A stretch of DNA of 64,000 bases, from assembly GCF_900129395.1 (NCBI RefSeq), contig NZ_FQVP01000003.1, positions 558,001 through 622,000 on the forward strand. Reading direction: 5' to 3'. The translations under genes were made by a program, and so were the position numbers. How positions within the stretch are numbered: position 1 is the stretch's first letter; each line of letters starts with the position of its first letter. Positions 17,391-26,360 of this stretch are shown one piece after another. Origin of the DNA: Pseudosulfitobacter pseudonitzschiae (lineage in GTDB: Bacteria; Pseudomonadota; Alphaproteobacteria; Rhodobacterales; Rhodobacteraceae). The notes below the pieces were generated by a model. That model ran no database searches. It had not been told where the DNA came from and saw nothing but the letters and a program-made list of their open reading frames with translations.

Positions 17391-19108
17391 TGGACAGCCC
17401 AACCCCAAGCCCACGCGCTGTCGATCCGGATATCGTGCTCAGATACTGCGACCTTGCTCTGAAACTTGACCAGTCCGACCGCGCACAGGCAGTGCTGGAA
17501 AAGGCCACGCAGCGGCTTGACCACTGGACCTCGCCGCAGCTGTTGCGGCTGATGCAGGTGGCCGAAAAGAACCGCGATTTCAAATTGGCAGCCGCCGCAT
17601 TCGCGCAGGCCACGGTGCGGGACACGGTTTCGCTGCCGCTGGCAATCTATGTGGTCAAACTGGCGCACACCGCCGCCGATGCAGACCTGTTGGCCAAGGT
17701 GCGCCGCTGGCTGGAAGCGCATCTGCCCGAAAACGAGATCGCGCGGTTCCGAATGCAAAGCGATCTGCTGCTGGACGGCCCCGACGTGGCGCTGGCCCGT
17801 GCCCGTGCGGCGCGGGTCAAGAGGCGTGCCCCGAACGAGGCTGCCGATCTGGTCGAGGTTCTGTTTCAGGCGGGCAAACGCAAGACCGTCTTGCGCTACC
17901 TGGGCTTTTGCCGCCGCCGTTGGCCCAATTCGTTCCGCTTCCTGGCGTTGCTGACCACCGCATACCAACGCTTTGGCGCGCCGCAACAGGCGCTGGACCT
18001 TCTGGCCGCCTCTGCTGACCCGCTCAGCGCGCGGGTGCTGCGGATGCGCCTGCACATCCTGCTGGAAAGCAATCGTCTGGACGAGGCCGACACGCTGATA
18101 ACCCAGGCCGGCGACATCGGGGCCGCGTTGCTGAACCCGTTCCAGATGATGCGGCTGAAACTGGGCCGTGGCGAGATTGAGGCCGCCGACGCACTGGCGC
18201 GTGTGGTATCGTCGGGAATGGGTCGGGGCGGGGGCGCAAATTCCAAGTTTCGCGCCACCCACATCGGCGCACTGCTGAACGAGGCACAACTGTTCCTGCG
18301 ATCAAATGACGGACTCGCCCCCGATATGTCGGAGGCGTTGGAACGGGTGTTTTTCCACCCCGCCAAACTGGCGCTGGACCGCTGGCAAAGCACTGTGTCG
18401 CGCGACGCGACACCGTCCGCTGCCTCCGACATTCCGCGCCGCATCCTGCAATACTGGGACGCGGCCACCATCCCGCCCGAGGTCGCGGCGGTCATGCAAA
18501 GCTGGCAAGACCTGCCAGGCTATACCTATCATCGTTACGACAAGCCGGCGGCCATCGCCTTTCTCAAGGACCGCTTTGACGCGGACCACGTAAGGGCCTT
18601 TCGCATGGCCAACAACGTGGCCGAGGAATGCGACTTCCTGCGGCTTTGCCTGCTGCTGGCGGACGGTGGCATCTATACCGATGCTGACGACATGCTGGTG
18701 GGCGACCTCGACGCCTTGCGGACGCTGGGGCGCGGCATGGTGCTGTTCCGCGAGCCTGTGATCGGTTCGATCGCCAACAACCTGATGATGGCGCGCGCCG
18801 GTCATCCGCTGTTGCAGATTGCCGTGGATATGGCGCGCACGTCCCTGCTGGCGCGCGAGAACGACAACACCTGGGCCAAGACAGGCCCCGGGCTGATCTC
18901 ACGCGCGACAGCGGCTTATATCGCGCAGACGCCCGCCGATGAGGTGCCGCGAAACCTGTGCCTGTTGCCGGGCTATGTCGCCTCGACGCAGATACAGGCG
19001 CATGTGCGGCTGCCTTACAAGGCTACGCCCGCCTATTGGAACAGCAACGACGGCGCAACGCCGCCCGAGCTCAGCAAGGTGCTGCACACCATCGCCGCGA
19101 CCGCCTGA
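17390..19108 (+). CDS. TPR-glycosyltransferase fusion (GT32-like, DXD sugar-binding type)
   Basis: 572 aa. The N-terminal two-thirds (to about 340) is helical and TPR-like. The C-terminal domain starts at IPRRILQYWD and shows the Gly_transf_sug/GT32 pattern: ECDFLRLCLLLADGGIY, then TDADDMLVG with the metal-binding DXD, and TGPGLISRAT. It should transfer a sugar from a nucleotide-sugar donor to an unknown acceptor; the fused repeats may bind a protein or glycan acceptor. ATG 17390 overlaps the preceding TPR stop. It may glycosylate a secreted product such as the neighbouring Hint protein, which is speculation from position only. Confidence 0.82.
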   Translation: MDSPTPSPRAVDPDIVLRYCDLALKLDQSDRAQAVLEKATQRLDHWTSPQLLRLMQVAEKNRDFKLAAAAFAQATVRDTVSLPLAIYVVKLAHTAADADLLAKVRRWLEAHLPENEIARFRMQSDLLLDGPDVALARARAARVKRRAPNEAADLVEVLFQAGKRKTVLRYLGFCRRRWPNSFRFLALLTTAYQRFGAPQQALDLLAASADPLSARVLRMRLHILLESNRLDEADTLITQAGDIGAALLNPFQMMRLKLGRGEIEAADALARVVSSGMGRGGGANSKFRATHIGALLNEAQLFLRSNDGLAPDMSEALERVFFHPAKLALDRWQSTVSRDATPSAASDIPRRILQYWDAATIPPEVAAVMQSWQDLPGYTYHRYDKPAAIAFLKDRFDADHVRAFRMANNVAEECDFLRLCLLLADGGIYTDADDMLVGDLDALRTLGRGMVLFREPVIGSIANNLMMARAGHPLLQIAVDMARTSLLARENDNTWAKTGPGLISRATAAYIAQTPADEVPRNLCLLPGYVASTQIQAHVRLPYKATPAYWNSNDGATPPELSKVLHTIAATA

Positions 19109-19118
19109 GCGCGTCGGC

Positions 19119-19817
19119 TCAGAGTGCGGGCAGACACACGCCAACGTAATATTTGTTGGTCTGGTTCATCATCCGCGAGGGGCGGTTGGGCGGCCGACAG
19201 GCGACCACGGACAGGCCGTCGCGGTTGCCCGGCGCATAGGCGAGGCGCGCGCCATCCGGATCAAGGCTGGTTGTTTCGCCCGGGGCCAATGCCACGGTTT
19301 GCGCGCAAGGGGCAGGGTTCTCTTCGCCCGGTGCGCACAGGCCGACCACAATTGGAAAATCACACGTGTTGCTGAGTTGGCGGGGCTCTGTTTCGCCTTG
19401 TATCCCTTGAGCGCACTGGTTCACATCCGCCCGCAGCGCAAGCGCTGAATAGGACCCGGTCAAACGGTAGATCAGCGGCGGCAGGGCAAAGGCGGTAGCC
19501 ACCGAAATCACCACCACCGCCCAGACGGGAATGCGTCGCGGGCGGTCTTTACGCTCGATCACGAATTGCAGGAAAACGGCCATGAACAGGCCCAGGAACA
19601 CCATGCCTTCGGTGATTTCGGGCAGGAAGGAGATCTTGCGCCACAGGTTCACAACAATGTCGAAAACAGGGGGGCCGACATAGGCCGCAAGACAACCGAC
19701 CAGCACAGAGGCCCAGAACGGCATCGGACGCGACGGGTCGCGGCGCACAGGCACATAACGGGACAGGATCACGGCCAGAAGGCCAAGAACAATCCCGCCT
19801 GCACTGATTTCCGGCAT
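19119..19817 (-). CDS. Membrane protein of unknown function
   Basis: 232 aa from ATG 19817 (a TTG two codons upstream is less likely). About four hydrophobic helices fill residues 8-125. A soluble C-terminal domain of about 105 residues follows, with paired cysteines (NQCAQG, NTCDF, GLCAPG, APCAQ, VACRPP, VGVCL). With this topology the Cys-rich tail is probably periplasmic and disulfide-bonded. I do not recognise the family. It converges on the TPR-glycosyltransferase gene with 10 bp between them. Confidence 0.7.
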   Translation of the reverse strand: MPEISAGGIVLGLLAVILSRYVPVRRDPSRPMPFWASVLVGCLAAYVGPPVFDIVVNLWRKISFLPEITEGMVFLGLFMAVFLQFVIERKDRPRRIPVWAVVVISVATAFALPPLIYRLTGSYSALALRADVNQCAQGIQGETEPRQLSNTCDFPIVVGLCAPGEENPAPCAQTVALAPGETTSLDPDGARLAYAPGNRDGLSVVACRPPNRPSRMMNQTNKYYVGVCLPAL

Positions 19818-19895
19818 CCTCAACCCTTTGACATGATCCGCAGACCAGCCTGCCCGAATGCGCGGCCCTGCACAATACTCAGGTGTCAGGCGGAT

Positions 19896-19920
19896 GGCCC
19901 CCTTCGGCGTGAAGGGGGCC
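19896..19920. repeat. Perfect 10-bp hairpin downstream of the small lysine-rich gene
   Basis: GGCCCCCTTC/GAAGGGGGCC with a GGCGT loop lies 8 bp beyond the stop of the 45-residue gene on the minus strand. There is no T-run, so it is a transcript-end hairpin or a weak terminator rather than a classical one. Confidence 0.5.
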
Positions 19921-19928
19921 GGGGGGTG

Positions 19929-20066
19929 TTACTTGGGCTTTTTGCCCCCGATCGACAGGTCGTTCTTGCCGGTCAGGGAATTGGCGGTCGCAAGAACCTT
20001 GGGCTTTTCCTGCTTGGGTTTCTTGGTTTCTTTGTTGCCGCGCTTGCTGTTGTTGCCTTTGGCCAT
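19929..20066 (-). CDS. 45-residue lysine-rich conserved small protein
   Basis: Opens MAKGNNSKRGNKETKKPK and ends LSIGGKKPK. It is about one quarter lysine and has no hydrophobic segment. A strong ribosome site (GGGAGGA at 20073-20079) lies six bases upstream of ATG 20066. I recall very similar short MAKGNNSKRGNKE-type proteins of unknown function in other alphaproteobacteria, which supports reality. A nucleic-acid or ribosome-associated role would fit its charge but is a guess. Confidence 0.7.
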   Translation of the reverse strand: MAKGNNSKRGNKETKKPKQEKPKVLATANSLTGKNDLSIGGKKPK

Positions 20067-20268
20067 GGAATGTCCTCCCAAAATGCAGCGATCCGGTGCC
20101 ACAATGGCAGGGCATGGCTGCGGTCGATCATCGCCTGCCTGTCAAAAGGCCCGCGATGCAATCTGATCTGGTCGAGTGGTGTCGTGGCGTGATCGCGTTG
20201 GCGCGTCACGTGGTCGTGCCATTGATATATGCATCTTCAAGCGGAATTCGAGAGCCGTCAAATAATAT

Positions 20269-23200
20269 TCAGCTTGTCGGAGAGATGCCCACAAGCGGCA
20301 CCTTTATCCAGAAATCGCTGCCTTCTCCCACGACCGAGGACAGGCCCACCGTGGCGTTCATCTGCTCGGCCAGTGCCTTGGCAATCGACAGGCCCAGACC
20401 CGTGCCGCCAATGCTGCTGGAATCAGAGGAATCCACGCGGAAGAACTGTTCGAAAATCTGCTCGTGCAGCGCCTCGGGGATGCCGCAGCCTTCGTCGATG
20501 ACATGCACGGTCACGTCGGTCCCGGTGCTCACCGCATCGACCGTGACCTTGCCATCGGGGGCCGAAAACTTGATCGCGTTGGAGATAAAGTTCGACATGA
20601 TCTGCACGAACCGGCCCTTGTCGACCGATATCTGGACATCCGGCACGGGGCTGGCCAGCACCAGCCCGATGCCGTGGTTTCCGGCATAGCCCTGATTGTC
20701 GGAAATCACCTGTTCCAGCAGCGGCTGCAGCGCATGGGTGCCCATGTCGAACCGCATCTTGCCCGACAGCATCCGGTCGATGTCCAGCATGTCGTCAATC
20801 AGGCTGCGCAACCGGTCGCTGTTGCGCAAGGATACCGACACCATCTTTTTCACCTTGTCAGGCAACGTCCCGATCATGCCGCTGTCGATCAGCTTCAGCG
20901 ATCCCTGAATAGAGGTCAGCGGCGTGCGCAATTCGTGATTGATGGTCGAGATGAATTCCTTGGTCATCCGTTCCACCCGTTTGCGTTCGGTGATGTCGCG
21001 CGCGATGCCGACAAAGACCTTTTGCCCGTCGCGCCGGATTTCGGCAAAGGCGAACTCCAGCGGAAAGTCCGCGCCCGACTTGCGCCGCCCCTGAATCTCG
21101 CGGGCCACACGCCTCTCGGACGGGTTCATATTCCGGTATTCCTCGATCAGCCCTGCCAGGTGCTGGGTTTTGCCACCCTGCAGCAGCACACTGAAATGCT
21201 GCCCGGCCACTTCGGATTGGTGATAGCCGAAGATGGTTTCGGCAGCAGCATTGAACGACAGGATTTCCCCCTGAAGATCAATGGTGATGATCCCGTCTAC
21301 GATGTTGTCCAACACGGTTTCCGTGTGCTCGGCCAGTTCGCGGATTTCGATTGCGGTCTGCCTGTCGTCGGTGACGTCAAAGTTGATGCCGGTGATCCGC
21401 GTGGCGCGGCCCTGATCGTCAAAGACCACCCTAGACACGGCTTTGACAATCCGTTCGCCCCGGGTCTTGTGATAGATGCGGTATTCATCCTCCAGCACAT
21501 GGTCCCGCGTGTTCAACACCCGTTCAAGCAACTGGTCATTGCGCGCCGCATCGTCGGGATGCACGACGCTTTTCCAGACTTCGGCAGTGATCGTTGTGCC
21601 CGGTGCGATACCAAAGATGTCGTAGACGGTGTTGTCCCAAAAGGTCTCGTCCGTCTCGATGTTCCACTCCCAGATGCCGATGTGACCGACGTCCAGCGCC
21701 AGCGCCAGCCGCTCCAGCGTACGTTCCAGCTTGGTCGCGTTCAGCTTCAGTTCGGTCACATCCGTGAGCACCGCCATATACCCGGTGAGCCGTCCCCGAT
21801 CATCGTGCAGGGCGCTGCACGAAACTTCGGTCCAGAACTCTTGCCCGGTGCGCGTATAGTGCAAAAGCTCAGCCTCGAAATCTTCCTCCCGGGCCAACGC
21901 GGCGTTCATCCTTTGAACGGTTTCGGTGCTGGTTTTCGGACCGTAGAGGAAACTGGCAGGTGGCCGCCCCTTTACCTGATCCAATGCAAAACCGGACATC
22001 CGCGTGAAACCTTCGTTGACCCAGTCGGTGCGTCCGCGCAAGTCGGTGATGATCACCCCGTTGGTGGTCTGGCTGGCAACCTGCGACAACCGTTTCAACT
22101 GCGAGGTGCGCATGCGCACGCGATGCTCCAGAGTGTCTTTCACCTCGGAAAGCACCGTAAAGTCGCGGGCGATCTGCGCACTCATCTCCCGCAGCGAGGT
22201 CGAGAGCATCTCGTATTCCTGCACATTGCTTTTGGGAAAGGTCGGAGGGTTCTGGTCACCTGCGGAAATCGCCTGGCTGACCTTGGTGCTCAACTCTGCG
22301 AGATTTCGGATCGTGCGGGTCGTCACCATGCTGAGCAACTGCACCAACACGGTGGACGCGAGCATGATCATCGCCAGCGCCAGGATATGGTTGCGGCTGC
22401 TCTGGGTCAGCTTTGCCAGCAGGGGCGCCACGGCGCTTTCGGCGGCGATCACATATTGCGTGCCACCCAGCTCCAACGGCAGAAACCTGACATAGCGGCT
22501 GGCCGCAGTGCGTTGCAGCGCGGGCATATCGCCCGGCGGTTCCCATTGCTGCATTTCGATCTGCGTATCGACCGTCACCCCCGGCACGGTGTATATCGCG
22601 CCACGCTTGGCAAGCAGGTTGCCCTGAGCATCCAGAATGCAAACCGAGATCCCGGACGAGGTTTCGATCAGCGCATCGATCTTGGCGGCCGAGCGGTCCA
22701 GTGCGGCCTGCAGGTCTGCGATGCCCGCGTCACGCGCCTCGGTGTCCAGCAATTCCTCCCTGGTCAGCAGCAATACCAGTTGCAGCGTGTCCGACATCTT
22801 CTGTTTTTCCGTCGTGAGCATGTCTCGGCTGGTCAACACGATCAGCACAGCCCCGACCACCGTGACAAGGAACATCAGCACTGCGAAGACCACGCCGGTG
22901 TAAGACACGCTGAGCCTTGGGAAAAAGCGTCCAACCGGGCCAAGCGCCAGCCCGACCACGATGAACGTCGCAATCGAGGCGTTCATGACGCCATTGGCCG
23001 ATTGCTTGAGCGCAATCATCACCGCCGAGTCAAAAGACAGATCCAGCGCCCCCCAGTAAAGTAAGGTGACCAGTGGCCCCCCCACGATCAGCCAAAAGGC
23101 CGCATCCGCCAGCACCAGGTTGTTGACACGACGAAGGGTCAGGGAAACGCACAGGATTTCCAGGCACATCACCAGCAGTGCATAGGGGTGGCCCCAGTGG

Positions 23201-23412
23201 AACCAAGTGTAAATCCCGGCAACCGCCGCCACGGTCAGTCCGGGCAGCAGGCCCAGAAACTGCAAGGCCAGCAATGCGGCGACCGATCCGAAAATGAACG
23301 ACACCGAAAAGGAGATGGAAAGTTCGAAATAATTCCCGGCCAGCGCAGCGGCACAGAGCAACAAGGTTGCAATAAGGGTTCCGAAAGGGGCGGCTGAACT
23401 GCCTGATCTCAT
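20269..23412 (-). CDS. Membrane-bound PAS sensor histidine kinase
   Basis: 1047 aa from ATG 23412; an in-frame ATG at 23526 would add 38 residues and cannot be excluded. Several helices (about 10-160) precede a helix near 190, an extracytoplasmic sensor region of about 200 residues, another helix near 380 and a HAMP-like linker. Three PAS domains follow, roughly 455-810, two ending with DVTELK- or DITERK-type PAC motifs. The HisKA H-box is INHELRTPLTS (H826). HATPase N-box SNFISNAIKF, G1 DEGCGIP and G2 GGTGLGLSIA are intact. There is no receiver domain and no adjacent response regulator, so its partner is encoded elsewhere. Signal unknown. Confidence 0.88.
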   Translation of the reverse strand: MRSGSSAAPFGTLIATLLLCAAALAGNYFELSISFSVSFIFGSVAALLALQFLGLLPGLTVAAVAGIYTWFHWGHPYALLVMCLEILCVSLTLRRVNNLVLADAAFWLIVGGPLVTLLYWGALDLSFDSAVMIALKQSANGVMNASIATFIVVGLALGPVGRFFPRLSVSYTGVVFAVLMFLVTVVGAVLIVLTSRDMLTTEKQKMSDTLQLVLLLTREELLDTEARDAGIADLQAALDRSAAKIDALIETSSGISVCILDAQGNLLAKRGAIYTVPGVTVDTQIEMQQWEPPGDMPALQRTAASRYVRFLPLELGGTQYVIAAESAVAPLLAKLTQSSRNHILALAMIMLASTVLVQLLSMVTTRTIRNLAELSTKVSQAISAGDQNPPTFPKSNVQEYEMLSTSLREMSAQIARDFTVLSEVKDTLEHRVRMRTSQLKRLSQVASQTTNGVIITDLRGRTDWVNEGFTRMSGFALDQVKGRPPASFLYGPKTSTETVQRMNAALAREEDFEAELLHYTRTGQEFWTEVSCSALHDDRGRLTGYMAVLTDVTELKLNATKLERTLERLALALDVGHIGIWEWNIETDETFWDNTVYDIFGIAPGTTITAEVWKSVVHPDDAARNDQLLERVLNTRDHVLEDEYRIYHKTRGERIVKAVSRVVFDDQGRATRITGINFDVTDDRQTAIEIRELAEHTETVLDNIVDGIITIDLQGEILSFNAAAETIFGYHQSEVAGQHFSVLLQGGKTQHLAGLIEEYRNMNPSERRVAREIQGRRKSGADFPLEFAFAEIRRDGQKVFVGIARDITERKRVERMTKEFISTINHELRTPLTSIQGSLKLIDSGMIGTLPDKVKKMVSVSLRNSDRLRSLIDDMLDIDRMLSGKMRFDMGTHALQPLLEQVISDNQGYAGNHGIGLVLASPVPDVQISVDKGRFVQIMSNFISNAIKFSAPDGKVTVDAVSTGTDVTVHVIDEGCGIPEALHEQIFEQFFRVDSSDSSSIGGTGLGLSIAKALAEQMNATVGLSSVVGEGSDFWIKVPLVGISPTS

Positions 23413-23646
23413 GGTGCGCGGTGCCTCGAAGCGTAAAATCTTTACGACAATTTTTATGGTCCTTCCGTCACATGCGGCAGGTGTGATCTGGATAATCACT
23501 TGGGATCGCGCCATGACCAAGGACATAAGTGCGCGTCGCTTGTAAAAACCGCTGAACTGTTGCCTGTTCTCGACGCAGGACGCTTTTCATCAAAACCGGC
23601 GGCCGGTGGCTGCAATCTGCTTGCGCAGGCGATGGCCCATTTATCG

Positions 23647-24423
23647 TTAGGTCCGCATCACCTGCACCGACTGGAACAACATTTCCGCGGGTGCCTGGGA
23701 ATCCAGAAACGCGATGTCATAGGCATCACGCCCCACGGCGATCACGGCGGTGCTCTCGGCGTGGCACATGCCCGTGGCGTCGACCAGATGCCATTCACCG
23801 TCCAGCCAGACCTCGGTCAGGGCATGAAAATCGGGGGGCGTGACATCGGGGCTGAAGGCCGCGACCATCCGTGCCGGGATTTGCGCGGCCCTGACCATGG
23901 CACACATCAGGTGGGCGTAATCGCGGCACACGCCCTGACGGCCGGCAAAGGTTTCCAGCACGTTGGTGTCTGCGTCCGAACTGCCGGGAACATAGGTCAG
24001 GTTGTCCTCGATCCAGTTGCGGATCGCGGCAACCTTCTGACCGCCCGCGAGGTTGCCAAAGCGACGCTCGACAAAGGTGACGAACTTGTCCGACTGGCAA
24101 TAGCGCGACGGACGGAGATAGGGGGCCACCGGCCCGGGGATCAGATGTGCGGGCACCGCGTCCAACCGTTCCAGCACCGCGGGTGGGCGGGTAATTTCGA
24201 CCTGCGCTTGGTAATTCATGCTCAGTTCGGTCCAGGGCACCTGTGCCCAGATCCGTTCCCCCACATCCGAGTCGCCCGGGATGCGGTTGACGGGGATGTC
24301 GCCAAGGTAGAGGTTCTCGTACAGCACGGTCTGCCCGTCATATTTCGCGGCCTCGATGGCCAGGAAAATGGTGTTGGGTCGCATAAAGCGGTATTGCATG
24401 GCAACGTCGATCTGAATGCGCAT
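23647..24423 (-). CDS. Transglutaminase-like protein
   Basis: 258 aa from ATG 24423. An N-terminal beta domain of bacterial transglutaminase relatives (residues 1-100, MRIQIDVAMQYRF) precedes a papain-like core with the complete triad: C166 in GRQGVCRDYAHL, H200 in DFHALTEVWL and D215 in LVDATG. There is no signal peptide, so it is probably cytoplasmic. Members act as cysteine peptidases or amidases, or have no known activity. It is transcribed divergently from the eptA operon across about 270 bp. Confidence 0.85.
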   Translation of the reverse strand: MRIQIDVAMQYRFMRPNTIFLAIEAAKYDGQTVLYENLYLGDIPVNRIPGDSDVGERIWAQVPWTELSMNYQAQVEITRPPAVLERLDAVPAHLIPGPVAPYLRPSRYCQSDKFVTFVERRFGNLAGGQKVAAIRNWIEDNLTYVPGSSDADTNVLETFAGRQGVCRDYAHLMCAMVRAAQIPARMVAAFSPDVTPPDFHALTEVWLDGEWHLVDATGMCHAESTAVIAVGRDAYDIAFLDSQAPAEMLFQSVQVMRT

Positions 24424-24629
24424 CCTGTGTCCCTCTGGTCCGAAACGGGGCGGTCCTGCAAAGACCACGCAGATCCCCCGCAATCCCGCCTAACGCGTCG
24501 CCGCTGACGCCACAACGCGCGAAGCGCACGTATGGTCCGTTCGCCTGTGACTTAACGCGCAGCGCGGGATTTTCGAGCACAGTCGCCACGCGTCCCGCGA
24601 GATCTGCCCCAATCTGCACAAAAATCTTC

Positions 24630-24651
24630 CGTAAGCTTCGCGTAAGCTTCG
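24630..24651 (+). promoter_or_regulatory. Tandem 11-bp direct repeat, PmrA-box-like
   Basis: CGTAAGCTTCG occurs twice with no gap (24630-24640 and 24641-24651), 41 bp before the eptA start. Written as half-sites it is CGTAAG-N5-CGTAAG, one base per half from the PmrA consensus YTTAAK-N5-YTTAAK. An 11-bp direct repeat is how OmpR-family regulators bind. The operon behind it encodes such a regulator, so autoregulation is the simplest reading. Not tested. Confidence 0.6.
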
Positions 24652-24692
24652 GGTGGTCAACCGCGCACACTCAAACTGTGCGGAAGCCACCT

Positions 24693-26360
24693 ATGACACG
24701 TCTTGAACAATTCAGAACCCGCCTGAACCAGCTGCGGGGCGCAATCGCACTCTCGCCGCTGATGCTGACGGTTCTGACCATCGCCTTTGTCCTTGTTGCC
24801 GACAACGGCACCTTCTGGTCCATCGGCACGCAGATCTTTTCTGGGCATCTCCTGTCTTTTGCAGGCTATATGCTGGCGGTGTTTTTCCTGACATTGGCGC
24901 TGTTCAGCCTGTTTGCCTTTCCCTGGACGGTAAAACCCTTCCTGATCTTCATTGTCCTTCTCAGCGCCGTGACGTCCTATTATGTCGACGCGCTGGGCGT
25001 GATCATCGACCGTGACATGATCCAGAACGTCATGGTCACCACGATGGCTGAATCGCGCCACTTGATCACGGTGGGTTTTGCAGCCCACGTGCTGATCTAC
25101 GGCGTGCTGCCTGCGCTGGTGGTGGCGTGTGTCCAGCTCGAACCGCGCGGGCCCGTCCGCACGGCGGTGATGCCGGTTCTGACCTGCGTGGTCAGCCTGG
25201 CGCTTGCCGCAGGGTTGATGATGGCCGATCTGAAATCCTACGCCTCGATCCTGCGCGAACGTAAGGATTTCATGAGCAGCTATCAGCCCGGCGCCCCGCT
25301 GGTGGGGGCGATCCGCTATGCGCGCATGGTGTCACGTTCAACCAAGATCGACGTGGCCAGCATCGGCACCGATGCGCACAAGGGGCCGGCCTATGACCAC
25401 CCCGCCAAGCCGATGCTGACGATCGTCGTGGCCGGTGAAACCGCCCGCGCGCAGAACTTCAGCCTGAACGGCTATGGCGTCGACACCAACCCCGAACTGG
25501 AAAAGCTGCCGATCATCAACTTTACCAATGCCCATTCCTGCGGGACCGCCACCGCTGTGTCATTGCCTTGCATGTTCTCGAAATACACCCGCGACGACTA
25601 TTCCTACGAGAAAGGCATCTCGACCGAAAACGTGCTGGATGTGCTGGCCCATGCCGGCCTGAACGTGGCGTGGTGGGACAACAACACCGGCGACAAGGGC
25701 AACGCCAGACGTATCGACATGCGGTCCTTTACCAACGAACAGGACCCGCGCTTTTGCGATGCGGGCGAATGTATCGACGGCGTGTTCTTGGATGCGCTCA
25801 AGGCCTATGCCGACAGCATCACCGAAGACACGGTGTTGGTGCTGCACCAGATGGGCAGTCACGGACCAACCTACTATCTGCGTTACCCGCCGGAATTCGC
25901 GCGCTTTGCCCCGGCCTGCAACACCGCCGAGTTCAAGAGCTGCACGCCCGAAGAGATTACCAACGCCTACGACAACACCATCGCCTACACCGACCATATC
26001 CTGGCCCAGACCATAAACTTGCTGAATGCCCATGATCGGCTCGCGACATCGCTGATCTATATGTCTGACCACGGGGAATCGCTGGGGGAAAGCGGGCTCT
26101 ACCTGCACGGCTCGCCCTATTTCATGGCGCCCGAGCAGCAAACCCATGTCCCCATGGTCCTGTGGATGTCCGACGCCTACAAGGACCGCTTTGGCATCGA
26201 TGAGACCTGTGTCGCCGACCAGAAGGACAAGCTGCTGTCCCATGACAACCTGTTCCATTCCTTGTTGGGGATGCTGGATATCCAAACTGCCGAGCACAAA
26301 CCCGATCTGGATATCTTCGCAGGATGCAAACTGAAAACCCAGGTGGCCGCAAATGAATAG
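24693..26360 (+). CDS. eptA: Phosphoethanolamine transferase (EptA family)
   Basis: Inner-membrane enzyme that moves phosphoethanolamine from phosphatidylethanolamine to lipid A or another envelope acceptor, leaving diacylglycerol. The 555 aa comprise five N-terminal helices (about 20-180) and a periplasmic sulfatase-fold domain. Metal and catalytic residues are present: E249 in VAGETARAQ, T285 in SCGTATAVSLPC, and D459-H460 in MSDHGES. Cysteines positioned for disulfides (C355, C360, C409, C417) fit the family. I start at ATG 24693 (GGAAG eight bases upstream) rather than GTG 24678. Its stop overlaps dgkA by 8 bases. It is first in a six-gene operon. Confidence 0.92.
   Translation: MTRLEQFRTRLNQLRGAIALSPLMLTVLTIAFVLVADNGTFWSIGTQIFSGHLLSFAGYMLAVFFLTLALFSLFAFPWTVKPFLIFIVLLSAVTSYYVDALGVIIDRDMIQNVMVTTMAESRHLITVGFAAHVLIYGVLPALVVACVQLEPRGPVRTAVMPVLTCVVSLALAAGLMMADLKSYASILRERKDFMSSYQPGAPLVGAIRYARMVSRSTKIDVASIGTDAHKGPAYDHPAKPMLTIVVAGETARAQNFSLNGYGVDTNPELEKLPIINFTNAHSCGTATAVSLPCMFSKYTRDDYSYEKGISTENVLDVLAHAGLNVAWWDNNTGDKGNARRIDMRSFTNEQDPRFCDAGECIDGVFLDALKAYADSITEDTVLVLHQMGSHGPTYYLRYPPEFARFAPACNTAEFKSCTPEEITNAYDNTIAYTDHILAQTINLLNAHDRLATSLIYMSDHGESLGESGLYLHGSPYFMAPEQQTHVPMVLWMSDAYKDRFGIDETCVADQKDKLLSHDNLFHSLLGMLDIQTAEHKPDLDIFAGCKLKTQVAANE

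Noticed and set aside
20464-23064. Long open frame (866 codons) antisense to the PAS kinase
   Set aside because: The opposite strand encodes intact PAS, H-box and ATPase motifs; the antisense product has none.
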